From the NCBI GenBank assembly GCA_002748325.1, contig PDSD01000020.1, positions 1 to 54,848 on the forward strand: a stretch of 54,848 nucleotides of DNA. The letters run 5' to 3'. The stretch comes from Arachnia propionica. Lineage in GTDB: Bacteria; Actinomycetota; Actinomycetes; Propionibacteriales; Propionibacteriaceae. Positions within the stretch are counted from its first letter, which is position 1. Every line of letters begins with the position of its first letter. Made by a program: the position numbers and the translations under genes. Below, piece by piece: positions 45,301 through 53,322 of this stretch. Below the pieces are notes generated by a model, which ran no database searches, was not told the DNA's origin, and saw only the letters and a list, made by a program, of their open reading frames with translations.

Positions 45301-45835
45301 GGCCGAACAGCTGGATGACCTCAAACGCACCCGAGTCGACCTACTCGACATCGTCGCCGAGGTCGATGCCCGCGTCAAAGAGGTCTTTGAGCAGGCCTAC
45401 CAGGACGTTGAGGTCGCCTTCAAGGATGTGTTCGCCCGGCTGTTCCCGGGGGGCGAGGGCAAGCTGGTGCTCACCGATCCCTCGGACTTGCTCACCACCG
45501 GCGTCGACGTGGAAGCCCGGCCAGCCGGCAAGCAGGTCAAGCGGCTGTCGCTGCTTTCAGGCGGCGAGCGATCGCTGGTGGCGGTGGCCTTCCTGGTTAG
45601 CCTGTTCATCGCCCGCCCCAGCCCGTTCTACATCCTCGACGAGGTGGAGGCCGCGTTAGACGACGCGAACCTCGGCCGGCTGCTGGAGATTTATGAGGAG
45701 TTGCGGGCGAACTCCCAGTTGGTCGTCATCACCCATCAGAAGCGAACCATGGAAATTGCCGACGTGCTCTACGGCGTTTCGATGCGCGGCGACGGCATTT
45801 CGACCGTGGTGAGCCAACGGCTGCACGAGGAGTAG
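42308..45835 (+). CDS. smc: chromosome segregation protein SMC
   Basis: The ATPase of the bacterial condensin, compacting and segregating chromosomes with ScpA and ScpB. The 1175-residue product has Walker A GPNGSGKSN (residues 31-39), a first long Ala/Glu-rich coiled coil (about 170-495), the hinge (about 500-630), a second coiled coil, and the head motifs LSGGERSLVAVAF and FYILDEVEAALDD near the C-terminus. The GTG start has GAGGAGG about 12 nt upstream, inside the preceding gene. The frame is intact over its whole length, which argues against a high general indel rate in this sequence. Confidence 0.97.
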   Translation: MHLKQLTLRGFKSFASATTFNFEPGITCVVGPNGSGKSNVVDALAWVMGEQGAKSLRGGAMADVIFAGTTKRAPLGRAEVELTIDNTDGALPIEYAEVTITRTMFRSGGSEYAINGTPARLLDVQELLSDSGIGREMHVIVGQGQLDAILQATPESRRGFIEEAAGVLKHRKRKEKALRKLEATKANLDRLTDLIEELSRQLKPLGRQAETARRAAVIQAEVRDAKARLLADEFVSAQAELAADLADEQAIASAKAQAEAMVQETAAAETAAEEQLRQAGTNFEQAQAHWYGLAGLRERVASTMSVANERARMGESQPELGFSGRDPEALEQEAGEIRRREAELSQQIQQASEALTDATLHRNGVEARNSAAEQTYAAALLAVADRREGMARLTGKVNSIKSRLEASGEEVARLERRRAEALARAEQAEQNCREEEAALADLGATESDLDQVFEQAQALVGKREAELAELRETETELANQQAALLARVEALQLAGQRKDGTQGLLDAGRSGVVGRLADQLSVHSGYEAAVAAALGPLADAVVVTGLGPALNCLEYLSAEELGWAGIVVQTDSATEVSSDCLLQHVTAPAGVQAALTRMLGNHVVVDDLAAAKKLVASKPATIAVTRAGEVISAWRVEGGGASGQSLLELAAAQAKAEQELAEASTQLEQTSKRGQEAGENLAKAQEAAEAALAKLHVSDAELAAVADRMSQLKQAQSGAAREAERLGEAIAAAQQTREQDETKLGELQARLAAASDEEATDPDPTERDETAQEARQARQAEMEARLALRTLEEQAKALAGRAEGLVRAASNERAARQQAEAKARRLRQEAEVAEVVVVAATRLAELVDAAKQRASDERDRAEQARREAEADVVAKRHAARAAMTRLDELMRGAHRDELVRIQHQMRIEQLTEKALTELGLEPDQLVADYGPEQLVPIITNPDGSALGEDDPQPEPVPFDRAEQAKRLRRAERNLSVLGRINPLALEEYDAMKTRHGFLAEQLDDLKRTRVDLLDIVAEVDARVKEVFEQAYQDVEVAFKDVFARLFPGGEGKLVLTDPSDLLTTGVDVEARPAGKQVKRLSLLSGGERSLVAVAFLVSLFIARPSPFYILDEVEAALDDANLGRLLEIYEELRANSQLVVITHQKRTMEIADVLYGVSMRGDGISTVVSQRLHEE

Positions 45836-45880
45836 TAGCCGCGCGCCCGCCGCGGTGACCATGATCTGGCGCATCCAAGC

Positions 45881-45886
45881 TAGGGT
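45881..45886 (+). promoter_or_regulatory. -10 hexamer of ftsY, leaderless geometry
   Basis: TAGGGT is directly followed by an ATG and, 6 nt on, a GTG in the same frame. A start site at normal distance would exclude the ATG and make the GTG at 45893 the first codon. Confidence 0.55.
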
Positions 45887-45892
45887 ATGGGC

Positions 45893-47035
45893 GTGGACTG
45901 GATTTTTTGGGTCGTTTTAGCACTGATCGCCTTCGCCATCGTGGCGGCGTCGATTGTTATCAAACTCGACAAGAAGCAGGTGGCCGCACCGCAGCCAACC
46001 GATGAGCTGGAGCCGCCCGCCGAGGCGGAACCGGAGCCAGCCGAAGCGGAAACCACGCCCGAGTCCGAGACCACGCCCGAGCCCGAGACCGCGGTCGGCT
46101 TGGATGTTCCCGAGCGGCCGGCTACCCGGCTGGGACGGCTGCGCCGCCGGCTAGCTGGCAGCAACAACTCGCTGGCTCGGGCGCTCGCGGACCTGCTTAG
46201 CGCGGACCGCATCGACGCCGAGGTTTGGGAAGACTTCGAGACCACACTGATTACCTCCGACCTGGGGGTGGGCCCCACTACCGAACTGGTCGAGGCGCTG
46301 CGGCGCGAGCTGGCCGTCGACGGGGTGAGCGACCCGGAGCAGGCCAGAATGATTCTGCAGCGGGAACTACTGAAGCTGGTCGATCCCAGCCTGGATCGTT
46401 CGCTCAACCTCGCCGCTGCTGCCGGCCAGCCCGCAGTGGTGCTGATGGTGGGTGTCAACGGCACCGGCAAGACCACTACGGTCGGCAAGCTGGCGCGGAT
46501 TCTGGTGGCTGAGGGTAACAGCGTCGTACTTGGGGCCGCCGATACGTTCCGGGCTGCGGCGGCCGAGCAGCTAACCACCTGGGGGGAGCGAGTCGGGGTC
46601 CAAACCGTGCGAAGCGACGAGGGTGCCGATCCAGGCTCGGTGGCCTTCGACACCGTCAAGACGGCAATCGAAGCTGGCAGCGATGTTGCCATCATCGATA
46701 CCGCGGGGCGGCTACACACCAAGACGGGCCTCATGGACGAGCTGGGCAAGGTCAAGCGGGTCATCGAGAAGCAGGCAGCCGTCACCGAGGTGCTGCTGGT
46801 GATCGACGCGACCACCGGCCAGAACGGGCTCAACCAGGCCCGGGTCTTCGCCGATGTGGTCGACGTGACCGGCGTCGTGCTAACCAAGCTCGACGGCAGC
46901 GCCAAGGGCGGCATCGTCGTCCAGGTGCAGCGCGAACTGGGGGTGCCGGTGAAGCTAATCGGCCTCGGCGAAGGCGTCGATGACCTGGCGCCATTCGACC
47001 CGGCGGGCTTCGTCGCAGGCATTCTGGGGGAGTAA
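45893..47035 (+). CDS. ftsY: signal recognition particle receptor FtsY
   Basis: The SRP receptor GTPase that docks ribosome-SRP complexes at the membrane. The product has an N-terminal membrane segment (DWIFWVVLALIAFAIVAAS), a Glu/Pro-rich acidic stretch (about 30-75), the four-helix N domain, and the G domain with GVNGTGKTTT (about 186), DTAGRLH, TKLDGSAKGG and LIGLGEGVDDLAPF. The GTG at 45893 is preferred on promoter grounds; the in-frame ATG at 45887 would add two residues. The usual actinobacterial glnK/amt genes between ftsY and ffh are missing; ffh comes 70 nt later. Confidence 0.95.
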   Translation: MDWIFWVVLALIAFAIVAASIVIKLDKKQVAAPQPTDELEPPAEAEPEPAEAETTPESETTPEPETAVGLDVPERPATRLGRLRRRLAGSNNSLARALADLLSADRIDAEVWEDFETTLITSDLGVGPTTELVEALRRELAVDGVSDPEQARMILQRELLKLVDPSLDRSLNLAAAAGQPAVVLMVGVNGTGKTTTVGKLARILVAEGNSVVLGAADTFRAAAAEQLTTWGERVGVQTVRSDEGADPGSVAFDTVKTAIEAGSDVAIIDTAGRLHTKTGLMDELGKVKRVIEKQAAVTEVLLVIDATTGQNGLNQARVFADVVDVTGVVLTKLDGSAKGGIVVQVQRELGVPVKLIGLGEGVDDLAPFDPAGFVAGILGE

Positions 47036-47105
47036 GTAGTAGCTGAGGCTAGTAGTCTTGGCGAGTCGCGCGGCTGCGCGGCAGGAGTGACAGGGAGAGC
47101 TTGAC

Positions 47106-48617
47106 GTGTTCGACACTTTGCAAGGTCGGCTGGCCGATGTCTTCAAGGGGCTGCGCTCGAAGGGGCGGCTGACCGAGACCGACATCACCGAGAGCATGCG
47201 GGAGATCCGCATCGCGTTGCTGGAGGCCGATGTCAACCTTGCCGTGGTCAAAGCCTTCATCGCCGCCGTGCGGGAACGCGCTTTGGGCATCGAGGTATCT
47301 AAGGCGCTCAATCCGTCCCAGCAGATCGTCAAGATCGTCAACGAGGAACTCACCGAAATCCTCGGCGGCCAGGCGCGCGAGGTTCGCTTCAACAAGCGGC
47401 CACCAACCATCATCATGCTTGCTGGCCTGCAGGGCGCCGGTAAAACCACCTTGGCGGGCAAGCTCGCCAAGTGGCTGCGGGATACCAAGCATTCCCCGCT
47501 GCTGGTGGCAGCCGATCTGCAACGCCCCAACGCGGTGAACCAGCTGCAGGTGGTAGGCCAGCGGGCAGGGGTGCGCGTGTTCGCCCCCGAGCCCGGCAAC
47601 GGCGTTGGCGACCCGGTGGTGGTGGCCCGTGACGCCGTCGAATATGCGCAGCAAAAGCTGCATGATGTGGTCATCATCGACACCGCCGGCCGCTTGGGCG
47701 TGGATGCGGAGCTGATGCAGCAGGCCGCGAACATCAAGGAAGCGGTCACGCCAGACGAGGTGCTGTTCGTTGTAGATGCGATGATCGGTCAAGACGCGGT
47801 CGGCACCGCCAAGGCATTCGACGACGGCATCGGCGTCGACGGCGTGGTGTTGACCAAGCTTGATGGCGACGCCCGTGGCGGCGCAGCGCTGTCGATCGCG
47901 CGGGTCTTGGGCAAGCCGATCATGTTTGTCTCCACCGGCGAGGCATTGGCCGACTTCGACGTATTCCACCCCGACCGGATGGCCAGCCGGATTCTCGGCA
48001 TGGGCGATGTGCTCACGCTGATCGAGCAGGCGGAGCGAACGTTCGATGCGGAGCAGTCCCGGGCGGCCGCCGAGAAGCTGACCAAGAAGAACCAGTTCGG
48101 TCTGCAGGACTTCCTCAGCCAGATGCAGCAGCTGCGCAAGATGGGGCCGCTGTCGAAGCTGATGGGCATGCTGCCCAATATGGGGCAGTACCAGGCTGCC
48201 ATCGATCAGATTGACGAGAAGGAAGTCGACCGGATCGAGGCGATCATTTTCTCGATGACCCCGGCCGAACGCGACGATGTCAGCATCTTGAACGGCTCGC
48301 GGCGGGCCCGGATCGCCAAGGGCGCGGGCGTGCAGGTCTCGGACGTGAATAAGCTGGTCAACCGCTTCGTTGAGGCGCGCAAGATGATGGAACAATTCGC
48401 TGGCGGCATGATGCCGGGGATGCCCGGTGCTGCCGGCGGCGGCAAGTCAAAGCGCAAGGGCGGCAGGAAGGCCAAGGGCAAGGCTAAGTCGCGCTCGCAG
48501 CAGCGGAAGCAGGCCCAGCCGCGGCCGAGTGCGCCGGTGGCGCCGCAAAGCATCGACGACTTCGAGCTGCCGCCCGAACTCAAGAAGATGCTGGACGAGT
48601 CGAACCGGCAGGGCTAG
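47106..48617 (+). CDS. ffh: signal recognition particle protein Ffh
   Basis: The protein part of SRP, binding signal sequences and 4.5S RNA. The 503-residue product has the N domain, the G domain with GLQGAGKTTL (about 108-117), DTAGRLG and TKLDGDARGG, and the Met-rich M domain (MQQLRKMGPLSKLMGMLPNMG) with the RNA-binding segment SRRARIAKGAGV. A C-terminal extension (about 440-503) is Gly/Lys/Arg-rich, then Pro-rich, as in many actinobacteria. GTG start with AGGGAG upstream. Confidence 0.96.
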   Translation: MFDTLQGRLADVFKGLRSKGRLTETDITESMREIRIALLEADVNLAVVKAFIAAVRERALGIEVSKALNPSQQIVKIVNEELTEILGGQAREVRFNKRPPTIIMLAGLQGAGKTTLAGKLAKWLRDTKHSPLLVAADLQRPNAVNQLQVVGQRAGVRVFAPEPGNGVGDPVVVARDAVEYAQQKLHDVVIIDTAGRLGVDAELMQQAANIKEAVTPDEVLFVVDAMIGQDAVGTAKAFDDGIGVDGVVLTKLDGDARGGAALSIARVLGKPIMFVSTGEALADFDVFHPDRMASRILGMGDVLTLIEQAERTFDAEQSRAAAEKLTKKNQFGLQDFLSQMQQLRKMGPLSKLMGMLPNMGQYQAAIDQIDEKEVDRIEAIIFSMTPAERDDVSILNGSRRARIAKGAGVQVSDVNKLVNRFVEARKMMEQFAGGMMPGMPGAAGGGKSKRKGGRKAKGKAKSRSQQRKQAQPRPSAPVAPQSIDDFELPPELKKMLDESNRQG

Positions 48618-48633
48618 CCGTTCGGGCGTCGCG

Positions 48634-48639
48634 TAGGCT
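48634..48639 (+). promoter_or_regulatory. -10 hexamer of the amidohydrolase gene, leaderless geometry
   Basis: TAGGCT is followed by 6 nt (GGGGGC) and the ATG. Confidence 0.6.
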
Positions 48640-48645
48640 GGGGGC

Positions 48646-49722
48646 ATGGCCCATAATTCCTATCTCATCCGCGGCGTCGTGCTGCCCGGCAACGAATCAG
48701 TCGAAGTCTGGATAGCTGACGGCAAGATCGTCGCCGGTCCGGTAGCGGACGCCCAGCTACTAGCCGAGAACGTCTACCTGGTGCCCGGCCTGGTTGATGC
48801 CCACTGCCACCTGGGGTTGGGCATCCAGGGGGCCGTGGCGCCGGCGACCATAGTTGAACAGGCGCGCCAGGACCTGGCGGCTGGGGTGATGCTGGTGCGT
48901 GACTGCGGCTCGCCCGCCGATACCCGGTTCGTGCAGGATGATCCCAGCCTGCCTCGGCTGGTCAGGGCCGGTAGGCACGTGGCGCGCACGAAAAGATACA
49001 TCCGCTACGCGGCCGCCGAAGTGGAGCCGGAACAGCTGGTAGCCCAGGTGCGCCACGAGGCGCGTTCGGGCGATGGCTGGGTCAAGCTGGTGGGGGACTG
49101 GATCGACCGCAACGTCGGCGACCTCGCCCCGTCCTTCCCAGCCGAAGTCGCCGCTGAGGCGATTGCTGTGGCTCACGAGGAGGGCGCTAAGGTAACCGCG
49201 CACTGCTTCGAGGAGCAGTCCGTTGCTGAGCTGGTGGCCGCTGGCATCGACTGCATCGAGCACGGCACGGGCATGTCTGCCGAGGTAATTCAGACCATGG
49301 CCGAGCGCGGTATCGCGTTGGTACCTACGATGATCAACATCGCCAACTTCCCCAAGTACGCGGCCGATGGGCAAGCGAAGTTCCCGACATATTCGGCACA
49401 CATGATGGCGTTGTACGAGCGGCGCAAGCAGACAATCGGCGCTGCCATCGACGCCGGAGTGCAGGTCTACTGCGGCACCGACGCCGGAACCGTCGTTGCT
49501 CACGGGCGGGTGCAAGACGAAATCGCTGAATTGGCCGAGCTAGGGGGCAACGAGTTCGCGCTGGGTGCTGCCAGCTGGCGGGCTAGGAGTTGGCTTGGAG
49601 CCGACAATCTCACGGTGGGCGCCGATGCCGATCTCATCGTCTGCGATACCGACCCCCGCAACGACCTCACTGCGTTGCGTCGGCCGGTACTGAAGCTGCT
49701 GCGAGGCAAGCCGGTGGCTTAG
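48646..49722 (+). CDS. amidohydrolase-family metal-dependent hydrolase
   Basis: The 358-residue product has the amidohydrolase layout: a small N-terminal beta-sandwich, DAHCHLG (residues 51-57, HxH metal ligands), further ligands in KVTAHCFEE and IDCIEHGTG, the catalytic Asp in CGTDAGT, and the C-terminal GADADLIVCDTDP segment closing the sandwich. Members of this imidazolonepropionase-like group hydrolyse many small cyclic amides or prolidase-type substrates, and the substrate cannot be told here. A related gene lies beside ffh in mycobacteria (Rv2915c), so the neighbourhood is conserved. The ATG is supported by the -10 hexamer 6 nt away. Confidence 0.85.
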   Translation: MAHNSYLIRGVVLPGNESVEVWIADGKIVAGPVADAQLLAENVYLVPGLVDAHCHLGLGIQGAVAPATIVEQARQDLAAGVMLVRDCGSPADTRFVQDDPSLPRLVRAGRHVARTKRYIRYAAAEVEPEQLVAQVRHEARSGDGWVKLVGDWIDRNVGDLAPSFPAEVAAEAIAVAHEEGAKVTAHCFEEQSVAELVAAGIDCIEHGTGMSAEVIQTMAERGIALVPTMINIANFPKYAADGQAKFPTYSAHMMALYERRKQTIGAAIDAGVQVYCGTDAGTVVAHGRVQDEIAELAELGGNEFALGAASWRARSWLGADNLTVGADADLIVCDTDPRNDLTALRRPVLKLLRGKPVA

Positions 49723-49824
49723 CGCAACTCGCGATGCTGCCTAAACGTTGTGAAGAGCTTGTTTTGTCGCCGCTTCCTGGTTGACTAGTGGCAAGACGCA
49801 ACCAAAGTGTTGGAGGTTACCCAG

Positions 49825-51048
49825 ATGTCAGACACTCCGCTGGATAAGTCAGCCGAACAGCCGAACGTGACGAAGCCTGTCGAGAACCCGGCTCAAGGCT
49901 TCCCTCCGCCCACTGGCTCGCCCTCGCCGAATTGGCGGCAAGAGCCTGCCAAGAAACGGGCAGGTTTCTGGCGTGGCTTCGGCCAAGGCACTGGGTTTGG
50001 GCTCGGGCTCACGGTGATGGTCGTGGTTGTTACGTTCATCTCCGGCATCTTCAGCCTGATCGCTTTTGGCATGAGCCTGGGGGCGCTGACCAACGCTTCG
50101 GGTGCCAGCTTGATGACCACTACGGTTTGGGGCGAAGACGGTTCCGATGGCCGCCTGCGCGCGATCTCGATCTCCGGCGTCATCATGACCCACGATACGG
50201 GCACTGGCCTGTTCTCTCAGGGGACCTACGGCTACGAGATCGCTGACATGTTGGATTCGCTGGACAAGGATGACGCCGACGGTGTGGTGCTGTTGGTCGA
50301 CACCCCAGGTGGTTCGATTGTTGGCTCAAGCGCCATCTCAAGTGCGATCGAGCGCTATCAGGAACGCACCGGGCACAAGGTGTTCGTGCACGTTGAAGGC
50401 ATGTCTGCCTCCGGCGGGGTCTATTCGACCGCGACCGCAGACAAGATCATCGCGGACCATGGCTCGCTCGTCGGCTCCGTTGGCGTGATCTTCGGGCCGG
50501 TCTGGCACTACAACAAGGTGATGGCCACCGGCAGCACGCTGATACAGCCCGGCGTCGTGACCGAGGGTGGTATCGAAATGGAGTACCTTACTCGGGGCAA
50601 GGGCAAGGATGTCGGCAATCCCTACCGGGAGATGACAGCGGAAGAGCGGGCCCGGTTCGATGCGATTCTGGACTACGAGTACATGCAATTCGTCAAGCAC
50701 GTCTCCACTAACCGGGGCATTCCGGAGAGCACCCTGATAGATGACATGGGCGCGGCGATATTCGCCGGGGAAGAAGCCAAGCGCTACGGGCTGATCGATG
50801 ATGTCATGAACCGCGACGAGTTCTTCCGCTACGCCGCTACCGAAGCCGGGTTGGATCCGGAAAAGACCATCGTGGAGGAGATCGAGGAGCCGAGCGGCAT
50901 GCTCGCACAGCTGGGGATAACCCGGAAGGCTGGCCAGGCGCTGCCGCTGGTCGCAGGTGAGGGTGTCATGCTGGTCAACCAGGACATCTGCGGTGGCGCT
51001 CACCCGTTGGCATTCGCCGGTGACCTGCAGGCGGTGTGCGGCGGCTAG
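49825..51048 (+). CDS. S49-family signal peptide peptidase (SppA-like)
   Basis: A predicted membrane-anchored serine-lysine peptidase of 407 residues that degrades cleaved signal peptides. The first 45 residues are Pro-rich and cytoplasmic. Two hydrophobic stretches follow (about 58-88), then the catalytic domain with DTPGGSIVGSSAI, the nucleophile Ser196 in MSASGGVYS, and the general base Lys261 in GKGKD, followed by YREMTAEERARF, which aligns with the B. subtilis SppA Lys199 region. The Ser-Lys spacing is about 13 residues longer than in B. subtilis. The ATG at 49825 has GGAGG 8-12 nt upstream; an in-frame GTG at 49807 is rejected. Confidence 0.85.
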   Translation: MSDTPLDKSAEQPNVTKPVENPAQGFPPPTGSPSPNWRQEPAKKRAGFWRGFGQGTGFGLGLTVMVVVVTFISGIFSLIAFGMSLGALTNASGASLMTTTVWGEDGSDGRLRAISISGVIMTHDTGTGLFSQGTYGYEIADMLDSLDKDDADGVVLLVDTPGGSIVGSSAISSAIERYQERTGHKVFVHVEGMSASGGVYSTATADKIIADHGSLVGSVGVIFGPVWHYNKVMATGSTLIQPGVVTEGGIEMEYLTRGKGKDVGNPYREMTAEERARFDAILDYEYMQFVKHVSTNRGIPESTLIDDMGAAIFAGEEAKRYGLIDDVMNRDEFFRYAATEAGLDPEKTIVEEIEEPSGMLAQLGITRKAGQALPLVAGEGVMLVNQDICGGAHPLAFAGDLQAVCGG

Positions 51049-51192
51049 CGCCAGCTCGATTTAGAGCACGGCCGCCAAATCTGGCACAATGACGGGTGCG
51101 GTTGTCGTCAGTGCCCTCTAAGCTGGCGACAACTCCCAGCTCTTGGTCTGGCTGGTCCGCACCCCACGCGGTCGGCAAGACTTATATACGAT

Positions 51193-51206
51193 GTCTGCTC
51201 GCAGAC
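51193..51206 (+). promoter_or_regulatory. small hairpin in the rpsP leader
   Basis: GTCTG and CAGAC (51193-51197 and 51202-51206) enclose a CTCG tetraloop 25 nt before the rpsP start, next to TATATACG. It may be part of a leader structure. The remaining gap 51049-51231 shows only weak promoter-like sequence (TTAGAG...CACAAT). Confidence 0.25.
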
Positions 51207-51231
51207 CTACACCATAGGAGTACCCACAGCA

Positions 51232-51762
51232 GTGGCCACCAAGATTCGTTTGAAGCGACTCGGCAAGATTCGCTCGCCTCATTACCGCGTCGTCGTGATG
51301 GATTCCCGCACCAAGCGCGATGGCAAGGCCATCGAAGAGATTGGTATCTACCATCCCAAGAACGATCCCTCCGTGATCCGGATTGACTCGGAGCGCGCAC
51401 AGTACTGGCTGTCTGTCGGGGCGCAGCCGACGGAAGCTGTTGTCGCCTTGCTGAAGCGCACCGGCGATTGGCAGCAGTTCACCGGCGACACCAGCCCCGC
51501 TGGCATCGACCCGCAGCCAGAGCGGCGAGACCGGGAGGCCGAGTTCGCCAAGGCGTTGGCAGAGGATGGCAGCGCTACGGCACCGGCTATCTCGAAGGCC
51601 AAGAAGAAGGCCGAGGAAACCAAGGCTGCCACTGAGGAAGCTAAGGCTCCCGCCGAGGATGCCGAAGCTCCCGCTGCGGAAGCTAAGGCTGCGGCCGAGG
51701 AAGCCGAGGCTCCGGCCGAAGCAGCCGAAGCGGCGGCCGAGGCCACCGCTGACGAGGCCTGA
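51232..51762 (+). CDS. rpsP: 30S ribosomal protein S16 with long acidic tail
   Basis: A small-subunit assembly protein. The first 85 or so residues are the conserved S16 domain ([49 protein letters not shown]). The remaining 60 or more residues are Ala/Glu/Pro/Lys-rich low complexity, giving 176 residues against about 80-90 for S16 in E. coli. Such tails are known in actinobacterial S16 and here resemble the S2 tail. The GTG start has AGGAG about 11 nt upstream. It leads the rpsP-khpA-rimM-trmD operon. Confidence 0.95.
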   Translation: MATKIRLKRLGKIRSPHYRVVVMDSRTKRDGKAIEEIGIYHPKNDPSVIRIDSERAQYWLSVGAQPTEAVVALLKRTGDWQQFTGDTSPAGIDPQPERRDREAEFAKALAEDGSATAPAISKAKKKAEETKAATEEAKAPAEDAEAPAAEAKAAAEEAEAPAEAAEAAAEATADEA

Positions 51763-51764
51763 TA

Positions 51765-52013
51765 ATGCTGGCTGATGCGCTTGAACACCTAGTGGCTGGC
51801 ATCGTCAGCAACCCTGACGACGTGCGGGTGCGCGACAAGAACCTGCGGCGCGGTCGGCTGCTTGAGGTTCGGGTGCACCCCGACGACATCGGCAAGGTGA
51901 TTGGCCGACAGGGACGCACCGCTAAGGCGCTGCGTACCGTGGTTGGGGCGCTGGCTGACGGTTCGCAGGTTCGGGTCGACTTCGTTGATGTCGACCGGCC
52001 CCGTCGCAGGTGA
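51765..52013 (+). CDS. khpA: KH-domain RNA-binding protein KhpA
   Basis: A single KH-domain protein of 82 residues with the GxxG loop in DDIGKVIGRQGRTAKALRTVV. From family knowledge KhpA (YlqC) pairs with KhpB/EloR and binds many RNAs, affecting cell elongation in Gram-positives. It sits between rpsP and rimM, its conserved location, 2 nt after the rpsP stop. Confidence 0.93.
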   Translation: MLADALEHLVAGIVSNPDDVRVRDKNLRRGRLLEVRVHPDDIGKVIGRQGRTAKALRTVVGALADGSQVRVDFVDVDRPRRR

Positions 52014-52016
52014 TAA

Positions 52017-52535
52017 TTGACTAACTACATCGACGTCGTCGTTGGATCTGTGGAACGAGCTCACGGTATCCGCGGCGACGTCGTTGTCGTTGCCCACACC
52101 GATGAACCGAAACGGCGATTCGCTGCAGCCGCCGTGTTGACAACCGGTGCCGGGGAAAAGCTGCAGGTGGCCAGCTCACGCCGCAACGGTGATCGGTGGC
52201 TCATGTCGTTCGTCGGCCACCAAGACCGCACCGCCGCCGAGGCGCTGCGCGGGCAGCAGCTGGTGGCGAGAGTGGCCGCAGCAGAGACCCCGAGCGGCCC
52301 AGAGGAATACTTCGACCGGCAACTGATCGGTCTTCAGGTGCGATCCCACGACGGAGCAGTCGTCGGCGTTGTTGCCGACGTGCTGCATCGCGATCCGCAG
52401 GATCTGCTGAGCGTAGAGATTGACGGTCAAGAGCGGCTGGTGCCGTTCGTGGCCCAGCTCGTCCCCGTGGTAGATGTGGGCGCTGGTTTCTTACAGATCG
52501 CCGATGTGCCCGGGCTGCTGGAGGACATCGAATGA
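52017..52535 (+). CDS. rimM: ribosome maturation factor RimM
   Basis: Assists 30S head assembly by binding S19. The 172-residue product has the N-terminal RimM barrel with [17 protein letters not shown] and the C-terminal PRC-barrel with [13 protein letters not shown] and [15 protein letters not shown]. The start is the rare TTG at 52017, preceded by AGGTG, because no ATG or GTG precedes the conserved N-terminus. It overlaps trmD by 4 bp. Confidence 0.93.
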   Translation: MTNYIDVVVGSVERAHGIRGDVVVVAHTDEPKRRFAAAAVLTTGAGEKLQVASSRRNGDRWLMSFVGHQDRTAAEALRGQQLVARVAAAETPSGPEEYFDRQLIGLQVRSHDGAVVGVVADVLHRDPQDLLSVEIDGQERLVPFVAQLVPVVDVGAGFLQIADVPGLLEDIE

Positions 52536-53227
52536 AGCTTGACGTCATCACCATTTTTCCTGACTACCTGGCGCCGCTGCGGCTTTCCCTCGTGGGCAAG
52601 GCCATCGACAATGCACTGGTAGACCTGCAAGTTCACGACCTGCGGCGCTGGACCCATGATCGACACCACACCACCGACGACACACCATACGGCGGCGGTG
52701 CCGGCATGGTGATGAAGCCCGAGCCCTGGGGAGAGGCCTTCGACGAACTGCGCGCAGCCGACCCGACTCCCATGACCGTGATCTTCCCGACGCCTGCTGG
52801 GCAACCGTTTACCCAACAGCTCGCCTATGAGCTCGCCGCCCGGCCACGGCTAGTGTTTGGCTGTGGCCGCTACGAGGGGATCGACCAGCGGGTGATCGAC
52901 TACTGCCGCGATGAGTTCGAGGTCTTCGAGATCAGCCTTGGTGACTATGTGTTGAACGGGGGAGAGGTCGCCACACTGGCGATCAGCGAGGCCGTCGTGC
53001 GGCTGTTGCCGGGAGTGCTGGGCAACCCCAGCTCCCTAGTAGAGGAATCGCATTCGGCTGGCCTACTGGAGTATCCGAACTACACCAAACCGGCGTCCTG
53101 GCGGGGCCGCGATGTGCCCGAGGTGCTGCTCAGCGGGAACCACGGCGCGATCGAGCAATGGCGGCGCGACCAGGGGATTCAGCGAACCAAGCTGGTTCGG
53201 CCTGACCTGTTGGACGACGAGTCCTAG
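52532..53227 (+). CDS. trmD: tRNA (guanine37-N1)-methyltransferase
   Basis: Makes m1G37 in tRNAs, preventing +1 frameshifts. The 231-residue SPOUT-family product has [16 protein letters not shown], the conserved [17 protein letters not shown], the SAM knot with [15 protein letters not shown] and [21 protein letters not shown], and the C-terminal [13 protein letters not shown]. It overlaps rimM (ATGA). Normally rplS follows trmD; here the next gene is sdhC after an 86-95 nt gap. Confidence 0.97.
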   Translation: MKLDVITIFPDYLAPLRLSLVGKAIDNALVDLQVHDLRRWTHDRHHTTDDTPYGGGAGMVMKPEPWGEAFDELRAADPTPMTVIFPTPAGQPFTQQLAYELAARPRLVFGCGRYEGIDQRVIDYCRDEFEVFEISLGDYVLNGGEVATLAISEAVVRLLPGVLGNPSSLVEESHSAGLLEYPNYTKPASWRGRDVPEVLLSGNHGAIEQWRRDQGIQRTKLVRPDLLDDES

Positions 53228-53309
53228 TTTTTGCGACTTAGTGTCGAAAAGATTGCGACGCGGCGTCGGGATTTTGCCTATTTAAGCCCCGATTTGGCCT
53301 CGTCTCCTA

Positions 53310-53315
53310 TAAGAT
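53310..53315 (+). promoter_or_regulatory. -10 hexamer of sdhC, leaderless geometry
   Basis: TAAGAT (overlapping TATAAG) is followed by 7 nt and an in-frame GTG at 53323. The ATG at 53314 overlaps the hexamer itself and could not be within the transcript. Confidence 0.5.
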
Positions 53316-53322
53316 GTCGTAC

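Noticed and set aside
47049..48395. A 450-codon minus-strand open frame opposite ffh
   Set aside because: Antisense shadow of ffh; no conserved motif and no promoter.
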